A stretch of 64,000 bases of DNA from Heliobacterium chlorum. Its GTDB lineage: Bacteria > Bacillota > Desulfitobacteriia > Heliobacteriales > Heliobacteriaceae. Where the stretch lies: contig NZ_JACVHF010000011.1 of assembly GCF_014502795.1 (NCBI RefSeq), positions 1 to 64,000 on the forward strand. Direction: 5' to 3'. Both the position numbers and the translations under genes were made by a program. Of the stretch, positions 51,386-61,243 are shown piece after piece (position 1 is the first letter of the stretch; each line of letters starts with the position of its first letter). The notes beneath the pieces are model-generated. The model made no database searches. It was given only the letters and a program-made list of their open reading frames with translations, and was not told the DNA's origin.

Positions 51386-51829
51386 ATGAAGGAAACTATC
51401 CACGAGAGCCGACCCAAACCCTCTTTGGAACGCGCCGCGATGATGTTGGCGATGAGTGAAACGCGAGAGAGCGAATTTCGCCTTCGCCAATACTACGGAG
51501 AGACTTGGCATCTTCCTTGTGTGGTTACAGAAGTTGGAGGCACCATCGGTGCGCTTCAAACCTCCGGTAAATTAACCAACTCGGTGGTTACCGCGGCGCT
51601 CAAGGCCAAAGTGATTGAGAGTAAACCTGAAAACGTCCATGCTGTAATCCATGCAACCATCGAAGCACTAAAAGGCATATTTCTGGATTATGCACAAAAC
51701 GCTAGCCTGGCACTGAAAATCAGCGTGATCAGTGATGGAAAGTGGTTAGCTGTAGGTATCTTTGGAAAATCCTCTGTCCATCCGCTCACCGAACACTGCC
51801 GGGTCGGGTTAGGATTTATGCATCTCTAG
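51386..51829 (+). CDS. HutP-family protein, probable RNA-binding antiterminator
   Basis: A 147-residue HutP-family protein. HutP is a hexameric RNA-binding antiterminator that in Bacillus needs histidine and Mg2+. The core HAVIHATIEALKG (His85, His89) mirrors the Bacillus HALYHATMEAL segment, where the two His contact the metal. The C terminus GLGFMHL keeps the penultimate His (His146) of the family. The N terminus SLERAAMMLAMSETRESEFRL is also typical. It lies immediately upstream of the nif operon with an intrinsic terminator between, so it may control nif read-through (inference). No hut genes are nearby. Its activating ligand is unknown. A small gene at this place is known in heliobacterial nif loci. 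Confidence 0.82.
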   Translation: MKETIHESRPKPSLERAAMMLAMSETRESEFRLRQYYGETWHLPCVVTEVGGTIGALQTSGKLTNSVVTAALKAKVIESKPENVHAVIHATIEALKGIFLDYAQNASLALKISVISDGKWLAVGIFGKSSVHPLTEHCRVGLGFMHL

Positions 51830-51876
51830 AATCGTACTATCAACAAGGTTTCCCATCTAAAAACTTCATTATGGGC

Positions 51877-51951
51877 GCCGACCCGATAGCGGGTCGTAGC
51901 GAGTCAGTGAGATAGAGAGCCCTTGGCACCTAAAAACCAAGGACTCTTTTT
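51877..51951 (+). terminator. nif leader: NAG-containing hairpin followed by an intrinsic terminator
   Basis: Hairpin 1 is CGACCCG-ATAG-CGGGTCG (51880-51897). Terminator stem: AGAG-C-CCTTGG (51916-51926) pairs with CCAAGG-A-CTCT (51937-51947) around a 10-nt loop and is followed by TTTTT. Between and within them are NAG triplets at 51887, 51897, 51905 and 51913, spaced 7, 5 and 5 nt. HutP binds NAG repeats (4-nt spacing in Bacillus hut). The placement just before the terminator is what an antitermination switch would need. Confidence 0.75.
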
Positions 51952-51983
51952 GTTTCCCTGGGGCTGCAGTCGCTAAGGAGGTG

Positions 51984-52034
51984 ATGCCCAGCAAATCGTT
52001 TATACCTATATGTACCTTGTTATCACAATCTTAA
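51984..52034 (+). CDS. Possible 16-codon leader peptide before nifI1
   Basis: ATG 51984 encodes MPSKSFIPICTLLSQS and then stops. AAGGAGGTGAT, a perfect anti-16S match, overlaps the start with only 2-nt spacing, which is tight. The ribosome site sits in the loop of a CTGGG/CCCAG hairpin. It may be a leader peptide or a remnant. A GlnR-like box with one mismatch (TGTAC-N7-TCACA, 52011-52027) lies inside it. Confidence 0.25.
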   Translation: MPSKSFIPICTLLSQS

Positions 52035-52058
52035 GAAAATTGAGGGAGGCGTTTATCC

Positions 52059-52376
52059 ATGAAAATGATCCGCGCCATTATCCGGCCGGAACGGGCGGAA
52101 GTTATCGCTGAAGCATTAGCGCAAGAAAATCTGTTCTCTTTGACCAAAATGCACGTCTTTGGCCGCGGCAAAACCAAAGGAATGCGCATCGGCGATGTGG
52201 TGTACGATGAGTTCCCGAAAACGATGCTTCTGATGGTCGTCGAAGACGAAAGCGTGGAAAAAGCCGTTCAAATCATCGTTGAAGCCGGCAAAACCGGTTC
52301 CATGGGCGACGGCAAAATCTTCGTTACCCCGGTTGAAGAAGCCTACACCGTACGTACGGGGGCAAGGGGGTTATAA
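52059..52376 (+). CDS. nifI1: NifI1, PII-family nitrogenase regulator
   Basis: A 105-residue PII protein of the NifI1 group, which with NifI2 inhibits dinitrogenase when ammonium is present and is relieved by 2-oxoglutarate. It starts MKMIRAIIRPERAEVIAEAL and has the T-loop segment FGRGKTKGMRIGDVVYDEFPKTM and the C-terminal GDGKIFVTPVEEAYTVRTG. Unlike GlnB it has no uridylylated T-loop Tyr in context. GAGGGAGG precedes the ATG. nifI2 starts 3 bp after the stop. Confidence 0.96.
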   Translation: MKMIRAIIRPERAEVIAEALAQENLFSLTKMHVFGRGKTKGMRIGDVVYDEFPKTMLLMVVEDESVEKAVQIIVEAGKTGSMGDGKIFVTPVEEAYTVRTGARGL

Positions 52377-52379
52377 ATC

Positions 52380-53646
<1,267 letters not shown>

Positions 53647-53716
53647 TCGCCCCTTCTCTCTCCCCTATCGGTCTCATCGTACATCAATTCTTTAGATAGA
53701 AAGAGGTGTAGCTTTC

Positions 53717-55183
53717 ATGGCTGAGCAAGAAACGCCGAAATATACCCCAGCCACACCAGAGATGGTGGATGAAGTCCTGTCGGCATACCCCGATCGTGCG
53801 AAAAAGATGCGCGCCAAGCACATCACCGTTAAAACAGAAGGCTGCGCCTCCTGCTCCGTCAAATCGAACTCCAAAACCGTTCCGGGTCTGATGACCGCCC
53901 GCGGTTGCGCCTACGCCGGCGCCAAGGGTGTCGTCTTCGGCCCTGTCAAAGATATGGTCCACATCTCCCACGGCCCTGTCGGTTGCGGCTACTACTCCTG
54001 GGGTAACCGCCGTAACCTGGCAGAAGGGGAACTGGGTGTCAACAACTTCGTGCCTTTCCAGTTTACCTCTGACTTCTCTGAAAACGACATCGTTTACGGC
54101 GGCGACAAGAAACTGGAGCAAATCTGCCGGGAAGTCAAAGAACTGTTCCCCACCGTCAAAGGGATCTCCGTCATGTCCGAGTGTCCCGTCGGCCTCATCG
54201 GTGATGACATTGAGAGCGTCTCTAAAAAGATGAGCAAGGAACTGGATCTGCCTATCGTTCCTGTCCGCTGCGAAGGTTTCCGCGGTATCAGCCAGTCCTT
54301 AGGCCACCACATCGCCAACGATGCTGTTCGCGACCACCTGCTCGGTAAAAAAGAGCGAGAAGAAGAAGTCGGCCCCTATGATGTGTCCCTCATCGGCGAC
54401 TACAACATCGGTGGTGACGCCTGGGCCTCCATCAAGATTCTCGAAGAGATGGGCCTCCGTGTTCGGAACGTCTGGACGGGTGACTCCACCATCGAAATGC
54501 TGCAGACGGCCCACCAAGTCAAATTGAACCTGATTCACTGTTATCGCAGTATGAACTACATCTGTAAGCACATGGAAGAAACATATGGCATCCCCCATAT
54601 GGAATTCAACTTCTTTGGCCCCACCAAGATTAAACAATCCATTCGCGCGATCGCTGCCCATTTTGATGACTACATCAAAGAAAAAGGCGAAGCGGTTATC
54701 GCTAAGTATGAACCGATGATGCAGGCCGTCATCGACAAATATCGCCCCCGTCTCGAAGGCAAAAAAGTCATGCTCTATGTCGGTGGTCTCCGTCCCCGCC
54801 ACGTCATCGGCGCTTACGAAGACCTGGGTATGGAAGTCGTCGGTACCGGTTACGAGTTCGCTCATAAAGACGACTATGATCGCACCATGCCGATGATGGG
54901 CGATAACACCGTCATCTATGACGATGTCACCGCTTACGAACTGGAAGAGTTCGTCAACCGGATGAAACCCGACCTGATCGGATCCGGTGTCAAAGAAAAA
55001 TATGTCTTCGAAAAGATGGGCTATCCCTTCCGTCAGATGCACTCCTGGGATTACTCCGGCCCCTACCACGCTTATGACGGCTTCCCCATCTTCGCCCGTG
55101 ACATGGATATCGCACTGAGCAGCCCGACCTGGGGCCTAGCGAAGGCTCCCTGGAAGAAAGAAACCGTGAAGGAGGTGCGCTAA
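53717..55183 (+). CDS. nifD: Nitrogenase molybdenum-iron protein alpha chain
   Basis: A 488-residue alpha subunit. The P-cluster ligands are C64, C90 and C156. The FeMo-cofactor ligands are C275 ([11 protein letters not shown]) and H442 (QMHSWDYSG), with the same numbers as in Azotobacter. There is no clostridial-type insertion of 50 residues. An extra N-terminal CASCSVKS motif is present. AGAGGTG precedes the ATG. The stop overlaps the ATG of nifK (TAATG). The gap to nifH is 70 bp without a hairpin. This is the molybdenum enzyme, not VnfD or AnfD. Confidence 0.98.
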   Translation: MAEQETPKYTPATPEMVDEVLSAYPDRAKKMRAKHITVKTEGCASCSVKSNSKTVPGLMTARGCAYAGAKGVVFGPVKDMVHISHGPVGCGYYSWGNRRNLAEGELGVNNFVPFQFTSDFSENDIVYGGDKKLEQICREVKELFPTVKGISVMSECPVGLIGDDIESVSKKMSKELDLPIVPVRCEGFRGISQSLGHHIANDAVRDHLLGKKEREEEVGPYDVSLIGDYNIGGDAWASIKILEEMGLRVRNVWTGDSTIEMLQTAHQVKLNLIHCYRSMNYICKHMEETYGIPHMEFNFFGPTKIKQSIRAIAAHFDDYIKEKGEAVIAKYEPMMQAVIDKYRPRLEGKKVMLYVGGLRPRHVIGAYEDLGMEVVGTGYEFAHKDDYDRTMPMMGDNTVIYDDVTAYELEEFVNRMKPDLIGSGVKEKYVFEKMGYPFRQMHSWDYSGPYHAYDGFPIFARDMDIALSSPTWGLAKAPWKKETVKEVR

Positions 55184-56625
55184 TGAGCGAGAACACAACC
55201 TGTGCCTGCACGTCGACAAAAGCAGCCGTTGAATACCTGAACTCTGTCGAATACAAGGAGAAAAACTTTGCCCGCAAAGCGCTCTCCATTAACCCTGCCA
55301 AAGCTTGTCAACCCCTCGGAGCGCTCCTTTGCGCCCTCGGCATCGAAGGCTGCCTGCCCTTCGTACACGGTTCCCAAGGCTGCGCCGCCTATTTCCGCAA
55401 CACCTTGAACCGTCACTTCCGTGAACCGATTCCCACCGTATCGGACTCCATGACGGAAGACTCAGCCGTCTTCGGCGGTCAGAACAACCTGATCGAAGGT
55501 CTGAAAAACGCCTACCAAGTCTACAAACCTTCCATGATGGCTGTGTTCACCACCTGTATGGCCGAAGTTATCGGTGATGACTTGAACGCCTTTATCAATA
55601 ACGCTCGTGCTGCCGAGTCGATTCCGAAAGACTTCCCCATCGCCTTTGCCCAAACGCCGTCCTTCGTAGGCTCCCACATCACCGGCTTTGATAACATGCT
55701 GAAAGCCCTGCTGCAATCCCTCGCCGACACTCGTCATGGCAAATGGACCAATGGTCGCCTGTACCTGGTTCCTGGCTTTGACACCTATCCCGGTAACCTT
55801 CGGGAATACAAGAAGCTTGTCCATGCGATGGGCATCCCCTTGACCGTACTGCCTGACGCCGAAGAAGCCATGGATGCACCGCATACGGGCGAATACAACA
55901 TGTACCCGAAAGGGACCACTATGGCGGAACTGGCCGATGCGCTCAATGCTTCGGGCTTCATCTTCACCCAGAAGTTCTCCACTTCCGGTACTTACAAATT
56001 CGTCAAAAACGTCCAAAAAATCAACACCGAAATGGTCACCATGCCGATCGGTATCAAGAATACAGACAACTTCCTGATGGCGCTGTCTGAAATGACCGGC
56101 AAACCCATCCCGGCTGAACTGGAAAAAGAACGTGGTCGCGCTGTTGACTCGGCTACCGACGCTCACCAGTACATCCACGGCAAACGATTTGCCATGTTTG
56201 GCGACCCGGACCTGCTCTTAGGTCTGACGGGCTTCCTGCTCGAAATGGGCGGTATCCCCGTACACATCGTCTGCACCAACGGTACGGAAGCTTTCCGGAA
56301 AGAACTGCAAAAGGTCCTCGACGGCAGTCCCTTCGGCAAAGAAGCTACCGTACACACTGGTCGCGACCTCTGGCACCTGCGCTCCCTGCTGATGACGGAA
56401 CCTGTCGACATGCTGCTGGGTGATTCCCACGGCAAGTTCGATGCGAAAGATGCCAACATCCCCCTCGTTCGCATCGGCTTCCCGATTGTCGACCGCGTGA
56501 ATATGCACCGCAGCCCCATCGTTGGCTACGAAGGCGCCATCAACTTGGTCACCATGATCGCGAACACCTTCATGGAACAGACCGATCGGACCTGCCCCGA
56601 CAGATTCTTCGAACTGCTGCGCTAA
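55183..56625 (+). CDS. nifK: Nitrogenase molybdenum-iron protein beta chain
   Basis: A 480-residue beta subunit that forms the alpha2-beta2 enzyme with NifD. P-cluster ligands are C42 (KACQPLGAL), C67 (GSQGCAAYF) and C125 (FTTCMAEVIGDD). The N-terminal extension of proteobacterial NifK is missing, as in other Firmicutes. It overlaps nifD by one base. GGAGGTG precedes the ATG. The 109-bp gap to nifE holds a strong hairpin, which may protect the abundant nifHDK part of the transcript. Confidence 0.98.
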   Translation: MSENTTCACTSTKAAVEYLNSVEYKEKNFARKALSINPAKACQPLGALLCALGIEGCLPFVHGSQGCAAYFRNTLNRHFREPIPTVSDSMTEDSAVFGGQNNLIEGLKNAYQVYKPSMMAVFTTCMAEVIGDDLNAFINNARAAESIPKDFPIAFAQTPSFVGSHITGFDNMLKALLQSLADTRHGKWTNGRLYLVPGFDTYPGNLREYKKLVHAMGIPLTVLPDAEEAMDAPHTGEYNMYPKGTTMAELADALNASGFIFTQKFSTSGTYKFVKNVQKINTEMVTMPIGIKNTDNFLMALSEMTGKPIPAELEKERGRAVDSATDAHQYIHGKRFAMFGDPDLLLGLTGFLLEMGGIPVHIVCTNGTEAFRKELQKVLDGSPFGKEATVHTGRDLWHLRSLLMTEPVDMLLGDSHGKFDAKDANIPLVRIGFPIVDRVNMHRSPIVGYEGAINLVTMIANTFMEQTDRTCPDRFFELLR

Positions 56626-56655
56626 ACCTTTTAATGCTCCAGGTTGGATTCGGCT

Positions 56656-56677
56656 CCGGTGGCGGATTCGCCACCGG
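56656..56677 (+). promoter_or_regulatory. Stem-loop between nifK and nifE
   Basis: CCGGTGGCG-GATT-CGCCACCGG is a perfect 9-bp stem with a tetraloop. The downstream CCCGCCACCGG offers an alternative pairing with its left arm. There is no T-run, so it is more likely a 3'-end stabiliser or processing site setting nifHDK above nifEN than a terminator. Confidence 0.65.
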
Positions 56678-56734
56678 CCCGCCACCGGGGTACCTAAAAA
56701 CAACCGAGGAACAGTGATATAGGAGGTGTCACCG

Positions 56735-58096
56735 GTGTTTGTCAATCTTACCAAACTGGACTTAAAAGAAACATGTCCCCTTACTGATAAAGGGGCGCCG
56801 AAACTGTGTATGAAAGCTCTGCCCGGTGAAGGTGCTGAGCGTTCCTGTGCATTCGACGGCGCAAGAGTCGTCCTCATGCCGGTGACCGATGCCGCCCACG
56901 TTGTCCATGGTCCCATCGCTTGCGCGGGGAACTCCTGGGACAACCGGGGCGCCAAGTCTTCGGGACCCCAACTCTATCGCCGCGGATTGACGACAGACCT
57001 GATGGAAATGGATGTCGTCTACGGTGGAGAGAAGAAACTCATTCAAGCCATCATCGATGTGGCCCGGAAACACCAGCCCAAAGCGGTATTCGTCTATGCC
57101 ACCTGTGTCTCGGCTTTAATCGGAGACGATCTGGAAACGGCCTGTAAGGAAGCGCAAAAAGACGTCTCAGTCCCGGTCATCCCGGTAAACGCTCCTGGTT
57201 TTATGGGCGATAAAAACATCGGCAACCGTGTCGCCGGCGAAGTCCTCTTCCGCCAGATCATCGGCACGGCTGAACCAGAAACAGTCCACCCTTTCGCCAT
57301 CAACTTCATCGGTGAATACAACATCGCCGGCGACTTGTGGGGGATCCAGCCCTCCTTAGAGGCTATCGGTATTAAGCTGCAAGCGTGCATCAGCGGCGAT
57401 GCTCGTTTTGATGACATCCGTACGGCACACCGAGCCAAACTGAATGTGCTGGTTTGCTCGAAGAGCTTGACCAACCTGGTCAAACAGATGGAACAAAAAT
57501 ATGGAATTCCATACATCGAAGGATCCTTCTATGGCATCCACGATACAAGTGCTACACTCCGAGCCATCGCCAAAGCTTTCGGAGACGCCGGCCTGATCGA
57601 ACGGACGGAAGCCCATATTCTCCAGAAGGAAGCGGAAACGCGAGCCGTCATCGAGCCCCTTAAGGCGCAACTCAGCGGCAAGAGAGCCGTCCTCTTCACG
57701 GGTGGCGTGAAAACCTGGTCCATGGTCACGACCCTGCGGGAATTAGGGATCGACGTACTGGCTGGTGGTACGCAGAACTCCACACCGGATGACTTCTTGC
57801 GGATGAAAGCCTTGATGGACCCGACGGCTCATATCATCGAAGATACCAGTGCCGCCGGATTTCTAACCCTGATCAAAGAAAAAAGCCCCGACCTCATCGT
57901 GGCCGGAGGCAAAACGAAGTACCTGGCCCATAAGACTCGGACTCCTTTTCTGGATATCAACCACGGACGCAGCCTTCCCTATGCCGGCTACGCCGGGATG
58001 ATCACCTTTGCCAACGCCGTTGCCCGTACTGTATTCAGCCCCGTCTGGGAAAAAATGAGGGTAGCTTTTCCGCCGGAGGTGACGGTCAATGAGTAA
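56735..58096 (+). CDS. nifE: FeMo-cofactor scaffold protein NifE
   Basis: A 453-residue scaffold paralogous to NifD. It keeps cluster cysteines in ERSCAFDGAR, HGPIACAGNSWDNRG and YATCVSALIGDD but lacks the cofactor-binding His context of NifD. With NifN it holds the NifB product for addition of molybdenum and homocitrate. GTG 56735 is chosen because AGGAGG lies 8 nt upstream; the GTG at 56726 overlaps that site. Its end overlaps nifN by 8 bp. Confidence 0.95.
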   Translation: MFVNLTKLDLKETCPLTDKGAPKLCMKALPGEGAERSCAFDGARVVLMPVTDAAHVVHGPIACAGNSWDNRGAKSSGPQLYRRGLTTDLMEMDVVYGGEKKLIQAIIDVARKHQPKAVFVYATCVSALIGDDLETACKEAQKDVSVPVIPVNAPGFMGDKNIGNRVAGEVLFRQIIGTAEPETVHPFAINFIGEYNIAGDLWGIQPSLEAIGIKLQACISGDARFDDIRTAHRAKLNVLVCSKSLTNLVKQMEQKYGIPYIEGSFYGIHDTSATLRAIAKAFGDAGLIERTEAHILQKEAETRAVIEPLKAQLSGKRAVLFTGGVKTWSMVTTLRELGIDVLAGGTQNSTPDDFLRMKALMDPTAHIIEDTSAAGFLTLIKEKSPDLIVAGGKTKYLAHKTRTPFLDINHGRSLPYAGYAGMITFANAVARTVFSPVWEKMRVAFPPEVTVNE

Positions 58097-59435
58097 CGCA
58101 ATCAACCTATATGGCAGCACCAACGGTCATTCAACGATGACTGGTCCGGTAGCTGAACCTCGCAGCTACACCGGCAACCCTCAGAAAAACAGCCCTGCCT
58201 TAGGTGCCACCATCGCCTACATGGGCGTCGATGGTCTCTTAGCCCTTTTGCACGGATCACAAGGTTGCTCCACCTTTATCCGTTTACAGCTCTCGCGACA
58301 CTTCAAGGAGCCCATTCCCTTAAACTCGACAGCCCTTCTCGAAGATACAGCCATCTTCGGAGGCTGGGAACACTTGAAAAAAGGTATCGCCAAAGCGGCT
58401 GATAAATTTCAGCCACGCATCATCGGTGTCATGAGTTCCGGCTTAACGGAAACCTTCGGCGACGACATGGTCAGCGCCTTGGCCAGCTTGCGTCAGGAGC
58501 GGCCCGATTTGATCGAAAAACCGGTCGTGTTGGCTAAAACCCCCGACTACATCGGTTCCCTGCAAGAAGGGTACCAGCGCACGGTTCTCGCCTTGTTGGA
58601 TACGCTTACGGTTGACCCCTCTCCTAGGGAGTCAAATACGGTAGCCTTGTTCCCCGGAGCCCATTTTACTCCGGCCGATGTGGAGGAACTCAAAGACACA
58701 GTTTCTCTGTTTGGGTTGACGCCCTTAGTCCTTCCCGACATCTCCACATCTCTTGACGGCCATTTTGAGCTAGAACCGGCACCGGTGGTTCAAGGGGGCA
58801 TTACGCTGGAAGATATCCGGCGAATTCCCGGGTGCATCGCCTCCTTCTCTTTTGGGCCCAGCATGGCCGTCGTCGGAGAATCCTTGCAAAAGCGGCACAG
58901 TGTACCCCATATCGCCGTACCTTCTCTGACCGGTCTCGAAGCGGTGGATACCTTCTACCTTAAACTTTGCCAACTCTCAGGCCGGCCCATTCCGGAGCGG
59001 TTGCTCCGGCAGCGGAGTCGCCTGTTAGATACTTTGGCCGATTATCATGACCAACTCGGCCAAAAACGAATCGCTATCGCCTTAGAATCAGACCTGCTCA
59101 TCTCTTTAGCCAACTGCCTCGTCGAAGTCGGAGCAGTCATTCAAGTAGCCCTAGCGGCGACGGCACTCCATGAAAACGTCCTCCCCAACTTCACCTTCTC
59201 ATCTCAATACACTGTTGAAGTGGGCGATCTGGAGCACCTGGAAGAGCGAGCCCCTGGTAGTCATCTGATCATCGCAAACTCCAATGCTCGTCAAGCAGCG
59301 CTTCCTCTAAAAATCCCTCATCTGCGAGCCGGGCTGCCGGTCTTTGACCGGGCCGGGATGTCCCAAAAAGTATGGATCGGCTATCGCGGTACACAGCAGT
59401 TCTTATATGATTGCTTAAACGCCATGGCGGGATAA
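58089..59435 (+). CDS. nifN: FeMo-cofactor scaffold protein NifN
   Basis: A 448-residue NifK paralogue that pairs with NifE. It keeps one cluster Cys in LHGSQGCSTFIRL and lacks the other two NifK P-cluster ligands, which is normal for NifN. It starts at ATG 58089 inside the end of nifE. A 135-bp AT-rich gap with a small ATCGCC/GGCGAT hairpin separates it from nifX. It is a separate gene here, not fused to nifE or nifB. Confidence 0.95.
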   Translation: MSNAINLYGSTNGHSTMTGPVAEPRSYTGNPQKNSPALGATIAYMGVDGLLALLHGSQGCSTFIRLQLSRHFKEPIPLNSTALLEDTAIFGGWEHLKKGIAKAADKFQPRIIGVMSSGLTETFGDDMVSALASLRQERPDLIEKPVVLAKTPDYIGSLQEGYQRTVLALLDTLTVDPSPRESNTVALFPGAHFTPADVEELKDTVSLFGLTPLVLPDISTSLDGHFELEPAPVVQGGITLEDIRRIPGCIASFSFGPSMAVVGESLQKRHSVPHIAVPSLTGLEAVDTFYLKLCQLSGRPIPERLLRQRSRLLDTLADYHDQLGQKRIAIALESDLLISLANCLVEVGAVIQVALAATALHENVLPNFTFSSQYTVEVGDLEHLEERAPGSHLIIANSNARQAALPLKIPHLRAGLPVFDRAGMSQKVWIGYRGTQQFLYDCLNAMAG

Positions 59436-59570
59436 GGACTTAATCCGAATTCCTTCATTAAATATATATAACCAAAAATATAGCCGAATAAATCGGTCCC
59501 TTTCCCTGAACATCTAATCGCCTTTTTGGGGGCGATAACGGTTCTGCTAGTATTTCGAGGAGGTGTCCCC

Positions 59571-59942
59571 ATGCTCGTTGCCTTTGCCACAGAAAGTCAG
59601 AAATTTGTCGATGCTCACTTCGGGCTCGCCAGTGCCTTTTCCGTTTATGATGTCACAGCCGAAGAAATTCACGCCAAAGGAACGGTGTACTGCCCCAAAG
59701 AGTTCACTCCCGATGAAGACAAGATTGAAGGCCGCCTGCAGATCATTTCCGATTGTGCCGTCGTCTACTGTACCGCCATCGGTGGACCGGCGGCAGCCCG
59801 GTTGGTCCAATCGAATATTCATCCCTTGAAAGTCTCTGAAGGAACGCCCATCGAAGACGAACTGAATCGGTTGCAAACTCTGCTGGCCGGTTCCCCCCCG
59901 CCTTGGCTGCGGAAACGGTTACAACAAGAAAAAAATAATTAG
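59571..59942 (+). CDS. nifX: NifX, FeMo-cofactor precursor carrier
   Basis: A 123-residue protein that binds NifB-co and passes cofactor precursors to NifEN. The family motifs are AFATESQ, DAHFGLASAF and GGPAAARLVQ. It is paralogous to the copy at 46682-47056. ATG 59571 follows GAGGAGG at 7 nt; the longer frame from 59526 lacks a ribosome site. The ferredoxin gene begins 12 bp after its stop. Confidence 0.95.
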   Translation: MLVAFATESQKFVDAHFGLASAFSVYDVTAEEIHAKGTVYCPKEFTPDEDKIEGRLQIISDCAVVYCTAIGGPAAARLVQSNIHPLKVSEGTPIEDELNRLQTLLAGSPPPWLRKRLQQEKNN

Positions 59943-59954
59943 GAGGAAAATAAT

Positions 59955-60221
59955 ATGGCATTCGTAACTGGTTTAACTTTTGGAGGACAAGAATGGACAC
60001 CTCAGTTTATTCATTCCATCGATCCCGCGAAATGCATGGGTTGTGGACGTTGCATCAAAGTTTGCGCTCAACAAGTTCTCGGACTGGCTGAGTTTGAAGA
60101 TGAAGACGATATGCTGCGGATGGTCGCTGAGATCGCCAATAAAGATCGCTGTATCGGCTGCCAAGCTTGTTCCCGCACTTGCGCCAAGCGCTGTATCTCC
60201 TTAGAACCGAAGAAGCTCTAA
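59955..60221 (+). CDS. fdx: nif-associated 2[4Fe-4S] ferredoxin
   Basis: An 88-residue ferredoxin with two clusters: C27-x2-C30-x2-C33-x3-C37 and C66-x2-C69-x2-C72-x3-C76, plus an extra C80. The long spacer between motifs (about 28 residues) and the N-terminal FVTGLTFGGQEW mark the FdxB/ferredoxin-III nif group. It may donate electrons to NifB or in cofactor assembly. GGAGG precedes the ATG. Confidence 0.93.
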   Translation: MAFVTGLTFGGQEWTPQFIHSIDPAKCMGCGRCIKVCAQQVLGLAEFEDEDDMLRMVAEIANKDRCIGCQACSRTCAKRCISLEPKKL

Positions 60222-60392
60222 TACCTGCGACGATAATCAGCCCGTACAAAATTCATTCACAAAACAAGTATCAAAGAAGAACATAGCAGATTTACGTAAG
60301 AACGATACAGCTTCAAATATGTAGTTATTGAGAATTAAAAAATTACGTTAAAAAGCTTTGAAAATATGTCATAAAAATGAGGAGGTGGCAAC
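60222..60392. other. AT-rich gap between fdx and nifB
   Basis: A 171-bp gap, unusually long for this operon, without a hairpin. TTGAAA near 60356 and TATGTC near 60365 lie too close to be one promoter. An internal promoter for nifBV is possible but not demonstrated by sequence. Confidence 0.35.
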
Positions 60393-61226
60393 ATGGGTTG
60401 CACTGGTTCTTGCGGAGGAAATTCAACGAAAGACGTATCCAAGCACCCCTGTTTTTCACCTCATGGCCACGGAAAATCAGGAAGGATTCATCTGCCTGTC
60501 GCTCCTGGATGTAACATCGCCTGTGGTTATTGTGTGCGTAAATTCGATTGTGCCAATGAGTCACGGCCTGGCGTTACCAGCCGAGTGATCACTCCCGAAC
60601 AGGCCCTCTGGCGCGTAGAACAAGCCTTGGCCTCAGACATCGGTCCTTACCTGCAAGTCATCGGCATCGCCGGCCCTGGAGAGCCTCTAGCTAATCCAGC
60701 GACCTATACCACATTGGAACTCATCCAAGAGCATCATCCCCATCTCATCCGCTGCATCAGCTCGAACGGGTTGCTGTTGCCTGAGCGGTTGTCCGACTTG
60801 CTCCGCTGCGGTGTATCCCATGTGACGGTTACCTTAAATACCTTGGATCCGGCTGTTGGAGCCCAGATCTACAGGTATGTTCGCTGGCAGGGCCGAAAGC
60901 TGACCGGAGAAATGGGCGCCCAGATCCTCTTAGAACAGCAGTTGCTTGGTATTGAATTGGCTGCACAAGCAGGTATGACCGTCAAGGTCAACACCGTCGT
61001 CATCCCAGGACTGAACGACAAACACCTGGAAGAACTGGCTTGGGAAGTTAGAGCTCGAGGAGCCTCTATTCTCAACCTGATGCCGTTGATCAACCAGGGA
61101 ATTTTCGCTGACGTCCAACCGCCGACTCCAGAGGAAATGCACACCTACCGGCGGCAGGCAGAAGCGATTTTGCCGCAACTGTCTCACTGTCGCCAATGCC
61201 GAGCTGACGCCATCGGCATCATATAG
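60393..61226 (+). CDS. nifB: NifB, radical SAM FeMo-cofactor core synthase
   Basis: A 277-residue radical SAM enzyme. The SAM cluster motif is C40-x3-C44-x2-C47 (CNIACGYC). Further markers are IGIAGPGEPLANP, SSNGLLLPE and the C-terminal CRQCRADAIGII, which supplies a second-cluster ligand. It builds the 8Fe-9S-carbide core NifB-co. It lacks the C-terminal NifX-like domain found in proteobacterial NifB, consistent with separate NifX. GAGGTGG precedes the ATG. Confidence 0.97.
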   Translation: MGCTGSCGGNSTKDVSKHPCFSPHGHGKSGRIHLPVAPGCNIACGYCVRKFDCANESRPGVTSRVITPEQALWRVEQALASDIGPYLQVIGIAGPGEPLANPATYTTLELIQEHHPHLIRCISSNGLLLPERLSDLLRCGVSHVTVTLNTLDPAVGAQIYRYVRWQGRKLTGEMGAQILLEQQLLGIELAAQAGMTVKVNTVVIPGLNDKHLEELAWEVRARGASILNLMPLINQGIFADVQPPTPEEMHTYRRQAEAILPQLSHCRQCRADAIGII

Positions 61227-61243
61227 GAGTAGGAGGCATAGCC

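Noticed and set aside
52011-52027. GlnR/TnrA box (TGTAC-N7-TCACA) before nifI1
   Set aside because: It has one mismatch to the consensus and lies downstream of the terminator, within a region expected to be transcribed. It is too weak to list as a separate site.
52059-52376. nifI1 as an ordinary glnB
   Set aside because: Its pairing with nifI2 in front of nifH, its T-loop sequence and its C terminus are those of the NifI group.
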